In this document: positions 50,101 to 62,100 of the stretch, in pieces
Numbering within the stretch: position 1 is the first letter of the stretch
How the letters are laid out: each line of letters opens with the position of its first letter
Source of the DNA: Fulvimarina endophytica
Lineage (GTDB): Bacteria > Pseudomonadota > Alphaproteobacteria > Rhizobiales > Rhizobiaceae
Length of the DNA: 64,000 bases
Assembly (NCBI RefSeq): GCF_003403015.1
Contig: NZ_QURL01000001.1
Coordinates: forward strand, 62,001-126,000
Direction of reading: 5' to 3'
The notes under the pieces: model-generated
What the model was told of the DNA's origin: nothing
The model's input: only the letters and a program-made list of their open reading frames with translations
Database searches by the model: none
Program-made: the position numbers and the translations under genes

Positions 50101-53100
50101 TTACGGCAGCACCGCACGGCCGGGCGGCGATGTGAGCATCGCTGCCTACAACAACACCATCCTCAACCGCACGAAGGCCGATGTCACCGTCGGCGGATCG
50201 ACGCAGGAGAAGGACAGCGGCACCAAGGGCAGCAGCCAGAACAGCGGCGGCGGCGGCAAGGCCGCCGGCTCGGCCTTCTTCAAGTCGGTCGGCTTCCTTT
50301 CGGCGGACGGCTCCATTCCGACCCTTCCCGCCAAGGGCGGTCTCGCCCTCGGACTGAATCTGTCGACCCATGCGGCGGACGCCTCGATCGCCGCTGGCGC
50401 GGGAGCCACCGCTCCTCGTCTCGTCACCGCCGGCAATGTCGTGGTCGCTTCGGCGGTCTACGACGCACCGATACGGTCCAATGCGTCGGCCGACGTGAAG
50501 GAAAGCAAGGACGCGGGCGGCGGAGGCGGGACGGGGCAGGGCACCGGCCAGACCGGTGGTACGAGCGGCACGCAGACGCCTCCGGCCGGCGGCACCGGAG
50601 GCACGCAGACGCCGGGCGCAGGAGGCGGGCAGACTGGCGGCGCCGACATCGGCGGCGCGCTGGCCTTCTCGATCGCAGCGGTCAATCACGTCTCGCACGC
50701 GACGATCGGCGAGGGCGTTCGCATCGAGGCGGCCAATCTCGGCGTCTCGGCGACCTCCGACACGCCGATCTTCGTCGGCCTCAACGCGCTCGGTCTCGAC
50801 GAATTGTCGAGCCCGAAGCAGATCCGCCGCGTCGTCGAATCGATCCGCAAGGTCGAAGGCGCCGTGGTCGACATGATCGGCACGAGTTTCGCCGGCACCT
50901 CGACGAACATGTCGAAGCTCGGCATCGGTGCGGCGGTCAACTATCTCGAGCTTTCGCACGACACGCGCGCCTGGATCGCGAGCGACGCCTTCGTCCGCAC
51001 CAGCGGAACGAGCGCTTGGTCCACGACGCTCGACGTCGGCGTGCGTGCCCGCCCGCTGACCCCGTTCGAACGCGCGGAACTCGCCACCGAACTGCTCGGC
51101 GACCTCGTGACCGACGGGACGCTCGGAACGCTGCCCGCGGTGATCGATGCCGACGTGCGCGGAGCGAACAAGACCCTGTCCTTCCGCTCGGGCGTCGATC
51201 TGACGGCACGCTCGGAAACCCAGACGATCAACATCGCGGGCAGCCCGGCCTGGCTCATCACCAGCCCCGGAACCGGCAGCGACAAGTCCGAATCATCCGT
51301 CGGCGGCTCGGCCAATATCAACGTCTTCCGGACCTCGACGGTCGCCGGCATTGGTGCGGGTGCCGACATCGGGTCTGCCACCGGCATCAACGTCGACGCC
51401 AAGACGCGCGACATCGTGTTCGCCATCGCGCCGACATCGGGAGAGGGCGCCGGCATTGGTATCAACGGCCTCGTCTCGGTGGTCGCGATCGACAACAAGA
51501 CCACGGCCACGATCTCGAACGCCGCGCTCGTCAGCGCGGTGACGGTTGGGGTGAACGCCCGCCAGCAGACCGACCTTCTCTCGGTCGCCGGTGCGCTCAG
51601 CCGTTCGGGCGGCACGAGCGTCGGACTGGCCGGGGCCTGGACGAACGTCGCGACTCAGACCTCGGCCTTCGTCGGCAACAACGATTCCGTGGTGAGCGGC
51701 ACCCCCGTTGCCAACCGCGCTAATACGGCACGCGGTTCGATCTCGACCGATGCGCTGACGGTCTCCGCCCAGTCGGACGGCAGCATCCTCTCGCTCTCGG
51801 TGGCGGCCGCCGTCGCCCAGCCGCAGCCCCCCAAGGCACCGCCCGCCGGCGGCAATTCGATGCCCGCGGCAGGTTCCGGCGGCGCTGCGACGCAGAACGG
51901 GCAGTGGACGGCGGCGACGGCATCCGGCAATCGCGGCAACATCCAGATCGGATCGCAGCGCGCCGGTGCGGCTCTGACCAACAACGCCAAGCTTCCGGGT
52001 GCGGGCGCGGACCCGCAGGCCGCTGCGACCAAGGTGCAGAACTCGATCGCCGTTTCGGGCTCCGTTTCGGGCGTGACGACCGGCATCGACACGCTCGCCT
52101 ATCTCGACGGGGCGACCGTCCTGCGCTTCGGTGCGGCGGGCTCGGTGGCCGTGACGGTCGATGCTGTGAACGACATGCTCATTTCGACCACCAGCGGCGC
52201 GGCCTCGCTGTCGCTCGCCGGGCAGGGCGGCGGCGGCGGCATGAGCGCGGCGGTGGCCGGCGCCGTGGCGATCGCCCTCAGCGACAACAAGACCGGAGCG
52301 TTCATCCGCAACGGTTCGATCGTGACGGATGCCGGCGCGACGCGCGTCAGCGCGCTCGCCGCGGGCCAGCAGACCGTGCTCGGCCTCGGCCTTGCCGCCA
52401 ATACCAATGCCGGAAGTGCGTTCTCGATCGCCGGCTCGATCTCCCTCGGAATGATCTTCGACAACGTCAATGCCGGCATCCTCGACTCGACGATCACCGC
52501 CTCCTCGGCCTCGGACCTCACCGTCCAGGCCTATCAGAAGAGCGATATCGGCATCGGCGGTCTCGCCATCGCAGTCTCGACGCAAGGCTCGGCCGGCATC
52601 GGTCTTGCGATCACGGGGACGGTCATCGGCGACGCCCTCGATCCCACCGATACGACCAGCAAGGCAGCTTCCGCCACGATCGAGAACTCCGTCGTCACGG
52701 GCTACCGGAACGTAACGCTGGATGCCGCGACGCTGAGCCGTGTTCTCGCCGGCGCGGGCTCGGTCGGCGTCGCACCGAACGGGATCGGCCTCACCGGCGC
52801 GATCGCCTTCAACGACATCTCGTCCACGACCTTCGCCGGCATCACCGGCACCGCGGGGCTTCACCGTGTCTCGGCGGTGAATTCTGTCGTCGTGCGCTCC
52901 GGCAGCAAGCGCACGAGCGAGGCGGATACGGCGCTCGCGCGCCTCGATGCCAACCGTCACGTCGCCAAGGGCTTCGATTTCTCGCAGGACGTTCTGGGCG
53001 AAAGCACCACCGGCTCGCTGATCTTCTCGGGCGCCATGGCCGGTGCCGGCGGCAAGAATGCCGGCGGCGTCGCGATCCTCTACAACGGCGTGCGTCAAGG

Positions 53101-56100
53101 CCATGAATCCCTGATCGAGGGCGCGAGCGTCTCGGCTGCGACCGGCGACATCAGCGTCGAATCCAGCGACGATACCCGCATCATCGGCGTCGCCGCCGGC
53201 ATCTCGGTGGCCACCGGAGAGTTCGGCGGAGCCGGCTCGATCGTCGTCAACCTCGTGAAGAACAAGACCAGTGCTACGGTTCGCAACGCGACGTTGAGCG
53301 CGCGCGACATCGCGGTTCTTGCCGAGAACACGTCTCTGGCCGGAGGCGGCGCGGGCTCGATCGGCATCGGCGCCTCGGCGCAGGGCACCGGCCTCGGCCT
53401 CTCGCTCATCTCCGGCGCCATCGCCAACGATACGGACGCGGTAGTCTCGGGCGGTACGCTCACCGCTTCGCGCGATGTCGCGATCGGCGCGCGCTCGGCC
53501 GGGCAGATCGTCACGGCCGCCGTCAGCGTCGGTGCCGGCGGCACGGTCGGCATCGCCGGCTCGATCGCCAATTCCGTCGCGGCCAACGATGCGCGAGCGC
53601 TCGTCAGCAATGCCGTCATCGAGGCCAACAACAACGTCCTCGTCCACGCGAGTAATGCCGATTCCATCCACACCGTCGCCGGCGCCGTCGGCGTCAGCCT
53701 CAAGGCGGCGGGCGTCGGGCTTTCGACCGTCGTCAACGTCGTGCGCGGCGAGACGATCGCGGCCGTGGACGGCGGCTCGGTGGTCGCACGCGGCGCCGGA
53801 GATGCGGCGACCGTCGACAACGGCAAGGTCGCCACGGCCTATGCGTTCAACCTGGAGAACTTCGCCAAGTCGGTGGTTCTGATCCCCGCGAACCTCACCA
53901 ACGGCACGCGCCTCGTCAGCGGCCTTTCCGTCGGTGCGGTCTCGCAGCAGAAGGTCTCGTCCGCCTCGCTCGCTGTCGGCGTCGCCATCAATGCGGACAC
54001 CATCGTCTCGGTCGCAGGCGCGGTCAGCCCCGTGGTCAACGTCCTGGGCGGCAAGACCGAGGCGCGGATCGACGGCGCCTCGATCAACACCGCCGGCGCC
54101 GACAACCGCGATGCGGACGTCGCTGTGACGGCATCCTCCAACACCTTCGCGCAGAACGCCGTGGTCGCTGCGGCGGGTGCCACCGGCGTTGCCGGTGCCG
54201 GCGCCTTCGTCTCCAACATCATGGAACGCGAAACCACGGCCGTCGTGCGCAATGCGGCCATCGGCGCGGCAGGCAGCGTCGGCGCCGTGGACGTCGTGTC
54301 GAACGCGGTGATGGACTCCTCGAACCTCGTCGCGGGCCTGTCGGTGGGTCTCGGCGCCGTCTCCGGCTCGATGATCGTCAACGTCTTCGACGCCGATACG
54401 ACCGCGCAGCTGTCGGGCGGCAGTCTTACGGCACGCGCCCTGTCGGTGAAGGCGGACACCGATACCGGATATCTCGGCGTCGCGGGTTCCGGCGCGGGCG
54501 GCGCGCTGGCACTGGCCGGCGCGATGAACGTCTCGGTCAATCTCGGTTCCACCAAGGCGCTCGTCGGCGCCGGCAATGTTTCGACCTCTCTTCTTCTCTC
54601 CGAAGATCTGAAGGTCTCGGCTCGGGCCTTCGACGAGCAGTACGCGTCCGTGGTGGGCGGCGCGGTTTCGGCGGGCGGCGGCAGCGTTGCCGTCGCCGGC
54701 ATGCTCAACTTCTCGGTCCTGCTTTCCGATACGATCGCCTCGGTGGATGGCGTCTCCGGATCCATGCGCAGCGTCGACGTCGACGCCACCCATTCGGTTC
54801 TCCTGATGCCGATCACCGGCGGCACGGGAATCTCGGTCGACGGCGTGGGCGTCGGCGCCGCCGCAAATGTCATGCTCACGAAATCGACCGTCGCGGCCGA
54901 AATCGTCAACAGCTCCTTTGCGACCACCGGGTCGGTCAAGGTCGCAGCGCTCGGCCAGCGGCAGATCGAGATGGTGACGGCGACGCTCGGCGGCGGCGCG
55001 GGCGCCGGCCTCGGCGCGTCGGTCGGTATCGTCGTTGCCGGCATCCGCATGTCGGCCGATGCCGAGAACGAGCTCGGAAGCACGCTTTCGGGCGCGAACC
55101 GGCAATCGAATCAAGATGTCGGAAGCTCGCAAGGTGCGGACTACGTCGCGCAGGGCGGCGGGACGATCGAGCCGGGATCGGGCAATGCGAACGCCAGCGG
55201 GCTGCGTCGGCAGAACGTCGTCACGAATGCGGTCGACAGCACCAAGCAGGACAAGGTCATCGCCCGGATCGAGGGCGGGTCGATCACCGGCGGCGTGACC
55301 ACGGTGAACGCGGACTCGCGGATCAAGATCTCCAATTTCGCGCTCGGCGCGGGCATCGGCGGATCGGTCGCGGGCGGAGCGGCGCTCGGCTTCACCTTCG
55401 TCAACCAGCACGTCCAGGCAGGTGTCTCGGGCACGCACAGCTTCGGCTCGCTTTCCGTGGCGGCGCTCTCGAGCGGCATCAACGGCGCGACCAGCCGAAA
55501 CCTTTCGGCCATCCAGAACCGCAAGGTCGAGGACGGCACGACTTCCGGCGGGCGCTCCATCGTCACCGACGGCGACATCAACGTCACCTCGATCGCGGGC
55601 GCGGGCTCGCTCGTCGGCGCCCTCGGCGCTGCGGTCGCGGTATCCTCGCTCGACAGCACGGTGAAGGCGAGCGTCGGCGGATCGGTGACCACCAATGGCC
55701 GGCTGGCGGTGAACACCGGCGATACGACTTCGGTGCGCTCGAACGCGATCGGCGTCGCGGTGGGTGTCCTGGGCGGCGGCATCGGCGTCTCGATCGCGGT
55801 CGCCGAGCGTGGCACGAACCTGACGTCGGAGATCAGCGATTCGAGCACGATCACGAACGCCTCCGGCGTCGAGGTCGGCGCGCTTTCGACCGGACGGGCC
55901 GAAACCCTCGCGGTTGCGGGCGGCGCCGGCCTGATTGGCGCGGGCGCGGGTGCGACGGCGACCTCTCTCGACGATACGAACGTGACGGCCCGGATCGGCG
56001 CCGGCGCGACGCTCTCCTCGATCAAGGCGGGCGGTGTCGCGGTCGCGGCCTCCGCAACGCCGACCGTGAAGGCGGAAACCTTCGGCGTCGCCATCGCCAC

Positions 56101-59100
56101 GGGCGGTGCCGTCGGTGCATCGATCTCGGTGGCAGAGGCCAGCAACACGGTCACCGCGTCGATCGGGAGAGGCGCTACGATCCAGTCCCTCGGCAAGCTC
56201 TCGGTGACGGCGGACCTTTCGAGCCCGGCGGGAACCGGGATCTATGCCCGCTCCGTGGCGGGGTCCGGCGCTCTCTATCTGGCGGCCCAGGCGAGCGTCT
56301 CGCGCGCCCTCAGCACGGGCCGCGCCGGTGCCTCAATCCTGGACGGCGTCACGATCGATACGCGCACCCTGGCCGGCGGCGCGGAGACCGGTCGCGGCGA
56401 CATCGAGGTCGCGGCCCGCAGCGCCACCCGTCAGCAGGCCGACACCACCGGTGTCGCAGTCTCGCTCGGCCTGTCCCTCGGCGCGACGGTTGCCGAGGCG
56501 AAGTCCGACGTCGAGACCCGCGCCTCCGTCGGGGCGAATTCCGACATCCGGGCCCGGAATCTGTCGATTTTCGCGACGGGAGACGATAGGAATGTCGCAT
56601 CCGCCATCGCGGGCGGTGGAGGCCTCGTCTCGGGTTCTGCCGCGGTCGTTGTCACCGCCAACCGCTCGGTCGTGGAGGCGACTCTCGGAAGCGGTTCGGC
56701 CAGCGACAAGGTCTCCCTGACCGGCACTCTGTCCCTGAATGCCTCGCATCTTGCCGGTATCGGCGGCAGCGTCAGCAGCGTGAACGCCGGTGTCGTCGGG
56801 GCCAGCGGTGCCCGCGCCCAGCATTCCGTGTCGTCCACGGTCATCGCCGCGATCGCCGCCAATGCGGAGGTCGCCGCAGCCGATCTTGCCGTCTCGGCGA
56901 TGAACCGCACCCACCGCCTGTTTGCGGGCGAGGCGGCGAACCAGATCAATTTCCAGACCGGACGGTCGTCCTTCAACGGCGACACCGCCGGCTGGAACCT
57001 CGATTCGGGATCGGGCGGCATTCTCAACCTGCCGGCCGGTGAGAGCCGGACGACGATCTCGCACACGACCCATGCGACGCTCGGCGACAATGCGCGCGTC
57101 ACGCTCGACAAGCCAAGCGGCCGCTCCCTCGCGGCCGTCACCGCCGCCAACGAGATCGTCGTTCACGACAAGGTCCGCCTGGACTCGGGCGGCCTGATCG
57201 CGACGGCCGATACGCGCACCTATCTCGACGTGACCAAGAACGAGGCGAAGGTCGGTCTCGGCGCCGGAGCGAGGCTCGTTCTGCCGAACGGCAATGCGGC
57301 GCTCTCCGCCTACGACAACGCGCATCTCGACCTGCGGGCCGCGTCGACGACCTATGGCCTCGCCGGAGCGCCGACGGGCCACGCGCAGATCGACTATCGC
57401 CGGACAAACCTCGTCGATCTCGGCGAAAGCGCGCTCGTCGAGGCGAACAGCCGCAACGATATCCTCTCGGGCAATATCGCGATCGCAGCGGGCGCCTCGC
57501 TCGACGCCAATCTCGCCTCCACGCTCTCGCGTGTGTCGGCCCGTGCGACGGTGGACCTCTTCAACAAGACGGTCATCGCTATCCCGACCGTGCCGAACCC
57601 GCTCGTCGACATCTCCGGCAATTCGACGATCCGGATCGCCGATTCTGTGATCACCGACACCGGTGTGCGCGCCGCCGGCGACATCACCCTGACGGCCACG
57701 CGCGGGCTCGTCGATGCGAGCGCGGTCGGAACCGGCAAGGACATCTACCGCGAGAGCCTCGCCACCGTCGTGAACGGCGTCGCCTCGCTGTTCGGGGCCG
57801 ACAACATCACCTTTGACTACAAGGGTGGCTCGGCGCGCGTCGCAGGCCTCGGACTGGCCCCGATCGATGGCGACGTCGTGACCGGTATCGCGCGCCGGAA
57901 GTCTCTGACGATCGACTACGCGACGAATGATGCGAACGCCCGGCCGATCAACGGCGCCGCGTGCCTCACCTCGATCAGCATCTGTCTCGCCCTCACGCCC
58001 GAGGGGTCGATCGGCTTCGCCGAGACGACCGGTCTGCCGCTCGGCACGACGATCGTCGATCGGCTGAAGGAACTGCGCGAACTCCTGTCGCAATACGGGT
58101 CGGACCCCGTCGCTTCGGCCGCCTATCGCGGCGAGATCAGCTTCCTCGAGAAGAAGCTGGTCGCCCTCGGTCTTTCGCGCGACGGTTCCAGCGGGTCCTA
58201 TTCCGTACCGACGGTCTTCGACGAGAAGACCGCCGAACTCGAACTCGCGAGGCAAGCGCTCAACGGCATCGGCGGCGGCTTCGACACGAGCACCCGCACG
58301 GTGGTCACCAATTCGGGGAACGCCGCCACGGCCGGCACCACCATCGGAACCAGTGCTTCGACGGTCGAGACATCGGTTGCGAACGGCAAGGCGGCCGCGG
58401 ACAGCATCCTTGCCGGCGCCTCGACCCTCAGCGGCTACGATACGGACGCAACCCGCGCGGCCAACGCTGCCGACGCTGCCGAAATCAACCGTCTGACAGG
58501 TGTCAATGCCGGGCTGGCGAGCGACATCGGCTCGGCCCGTCAGTCGCTGGCCTCTGCCCGGCAGGCGATCGCCGATGCCCGGACCGAGATCGAGGCACAG
58601 CAGAAGATCATCAGCGATACGCAGAAGGCGATCGGAGACCTGCCCTTCGGTTCAGCGGCTTCCGCGGTCTCCGCGCTGGAGGCGAAGATCGAGACGGCCC
58701 GTTCGGCGATCGTCACCTCGACGGCGACGATCGAGGCGCGCCTTGCCGACGCCGACACCCATGCCGCGACGATCGAGACGAAATCTGCGAGCGTCGCCTC
58801 GAACCTGCAGTCCATCCAGAGCCGCCAAGAATCCATCGTCGGACGCTCCAACAAGGGCACGACCGGCGATACGACGATCGTCGCGGCGATCGGCGGACAG
58901 CAGACGAACCTCGAGACGGCCCGCTCGAACGCCGCCACCTCGTCGGCGACGATCGCGACGAACGCGGGATCGATCGGCACGGCGCAGACGAATTCCAGCT
59001 CGGCCTTCAGTTCGGTGCAGGGCTACGCGACCTCGCGCACGACGCTCGCCTCGACCGTGCAGACGCTGGAGACCGGGTTCGCCAACAACGCCTACTCCAA

Positions 59101-62100
59101 GGTGAACCCGTCGGCGCCGACGACGAGCGCCGTCACCGTGGAGGACACGGTGGTCCGCCTCGGCGACATCAACGTCTTCGCCGATCAGGTCACCGGCAAC
59201 GGACTTCTGTCCGCGCCCGGCGATGCCGCGATCAGCATCGTCAACAACACGGCCCACACGCTGAACGTCGGCAATCTGACCGTGGACTCGGAGTCCGGCG
59301 GAACGGTTCGCTACAACGGCGTCACCGTCAACGGCGCTGCCGACATCCAGCGGATCAATGTCGACAAGACCGCTCCGGTCGGCCTCACGGTCGTCAGCTC
59401 CACCACACAGGGCGTGTCGGTGCCGGCGATCACGATCCAGAGCAATTACAACGTCGACAGCGCCACCTATTACGATGCCAATGCCACGCAGCTCTGGCGC
59501 AGGACGGCGAATCCGGCACCCGATATCGTCGTCCTGAAGGACAAGGCGTTGTCGAACGTGCGCGGCGCCGTGCGCATCCTGTCGGAGGCCGGAAACGTCT
59601 ATGTGCGCGGTTCGGACGATCCGAACTTCGTCTCGATCGCGGCGGGTTCGGTCGACATCACGGCCAAGAACGGCGACTACGTCCAGGGCTTCACCTACGG
59701 CTTCGAGCATGTCGGAGGCGATCCGGCCTATGGCAAACAGACGGGCATGGGCATCCTCGCGAACGGCGCGGTCAACATCAGCGCCCGCTACCTGAACATC
59801 AACTCGACCATCCAGAGCGGCATCGCCGATTGGGGCGTGACGATCCCGGCGGCACCGAAACTCACCGCGAGCGCGTCCACGCTCGGCGTCTCCGGGACCG
59901 TCATCACCTCGCTTCTCGATGCCTACAAGCGGGCGGTGGAGCAGGATCCGGCAACGGCGGTCGCAATCAGCGAACTCGAGACCGGTCTCTGGTTCGACGC
60001 GGCCGGCAATGGCGGGGCGGGTCGGCTTTCCTTCACGATCGACTATGCGAAGGGCAAGGGTCTCTCGGGCAAGTTCACCCTCGACGACACGGTGCTGAAC
60101 ATCCCCGCCACGATCGGTCGCCCCGGCAAGATCGAGGTCTCCTACGACACGGCGCTGGATCGCTACATCGTCGACGGCACCAATGTGCGCGGCGGCTTCA
60201 TCCAGATCTTCGGCCAGATCATGAACACGTCGGGCACCAGCGGCGCGCTGAACGTCCTCGACGGCTACGGCCAGATCGCGATCAACAATCTGGGCTCGCG
60301 GGACGTCGTCATCGGCAAGCTCGATGCGGGCGAGGACCCGACCGGAACAGGCCGCGGCGTCGCTGGGCGGATCGAGCTCACCGACATCTACAGCGTCAGC
60401 ACCGGCAATGCCGCGAAGCCGGTCACGGCGGTCCGTACCGTCTTCACCCGCGACAACGGCAAGGTTTCGAGCAAGCGCGAGGTCGGTTACCTGACGGCCA
60501 CGGGCATCTTCGAGGTCGATGCCGGCGGTACGACCACCACCGTTCACGACGCCCGGATGGCCGGCTACGATCCCCAGACCGGCCTGCGCTACAACTGGAC
60601 GACGGGCGTCGACAACTCGACCAAGGTGCGGACCCACTACAAGGGCACGGAATTCTTCGGAAATTCCGACTGGCGGACCGACCCGGATCTCGAGGTCGTC
60701 TCGCGCGACACCACCCAGCTCAGCTCCTATCGCCTGAAGGATGGAACCTACGTCTCGCTGAACACGGCGACGGGAGAGGTCCCCAAGACCTACAGCAACG
60801 GTGCGACGACGAGCGAGCTCGTCGACGACTGGCGCGACTGCAACTGGTGGACCCTTTGCATTGCGGCCGACTACAACTTCATCATCGAAGACGTCATCCC
60901 GACGAAGACGATCACGACCCATACGCTCAAGGCCGACAACCGCATCGCGGTGAACTTCATCGGCTACGACACCGGTTCGGTGACCGTCGCTTCCGGCGGC
61001 AGCGTCGTCCTCAATGGTGCGGTGAACAACAAGACCGGCTCGACCACCATCTCGTCGAGCGCAGGCTCGATCGTCCGGGAAGGCACGTCGCAGCGCATCT
61101 CGTCCAAGGACATCAGTCTTTCGGCAGCGGGTTCTGTCGGCGGTCTCGGGCTCGGTGAAGCCATCGCGGTCGACATGACCGGCGGCCTCAGCGGCTCGGC
61201 AGGAAACGGCAATTTCGTCGTCGACGCGAGTTCGGCGGTGGCGATCGGAACGATCACGGCTTCGGGCGATGCGCGCGATCTGAAGGGGCGCGTCGTTCTT
61301 AGTGCCTCCGGCTCGATCACCGGCAACTTGAACTCGAAGATCGAGGCGCCGCGCGTCGAACTGACGTCGCGCTACGGCTCCATCGGCTCCACGAGCAATC
61401 TTCTGACGGTCAATACGGGCTATGCCAACGGTTCGGGCGATCGCCCGTTCGGCGATCCGGCCAAGGGCGAGAACGTCAACGCCTATTACGGTCTCAAGGT
61501 CACGGCGGCAGGCGATATCGGCCTCCGGTCGACGTCGTGGAGCGGCAATGCGGACGGCTCCATGCTGGTCGACCGCGTGGTTTCGGGCGGTGGCAACGTC
61601 TCCCTGTCGACGCCGGGTGCGATCCTCGACAACAACCCGATCCAGTCGATCGACACCCGCACCTGGAACGAGCTCGTCTCCTACTGGAACTCGCTCGGGC
61701 TTCAGTCCGGTGCGGCGAACTCGGCAAAGGTCCAGGCCGTCATCGACGCCTTCCAGAACCAGATCACGTCGGAGAAGCTGATCTTCGATCAGTTGCAGGC
61801 GCGCACCGGCTCGGGCGTCTACGATCGGAACTTCGCGTTCGCGATGAACGCGGCGGAGCGCCAGGCCTTCGTCGCGACGCTGGGCCTGCCCGCAACGGCG
61901 ACCACGGCCGAGATCGATGCGGCGGTGACCGCCTACGAGGCGCTGCAGACCGCGCGCTATCACGACTTCGAGGCCAAGCGGGCGACCCTCACCGGGACCT
62001 TCGGTGCCGATGGGAAATATACCGCCAGCAATGGCGAGATCGCCGCGAGAAGCCAGGGGGCCATCTGGACCGACCGCGAACTCGCCTTCTCGCTTTCGGC

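Noticed and set aside
46322..50959. Very long open frame on the minus strand (about 1,545 codons) opposite the adhesin
   Set aside because: It is Arg/Asp/Gly-rich antisense sequence produced by the strong GC codon bias of the adhesin gene, which has a signal peptide, domain motifs and sensible composition on the other strand.
51293..55438. Minus-strand open frame of about 1,381 codons
   Set aside because: Same antisense shadow of the adhesin; composition is Arg/Asp/Ala-dominated with no motif and no ribosome binding site.
57961..61158. Plus-strand open frame of 1,065 codons in another frame
   Set aside because: Arg/His/Gln-rich out-of-frame reading of the adhesin; the true frame is two-mod-three from 47177.
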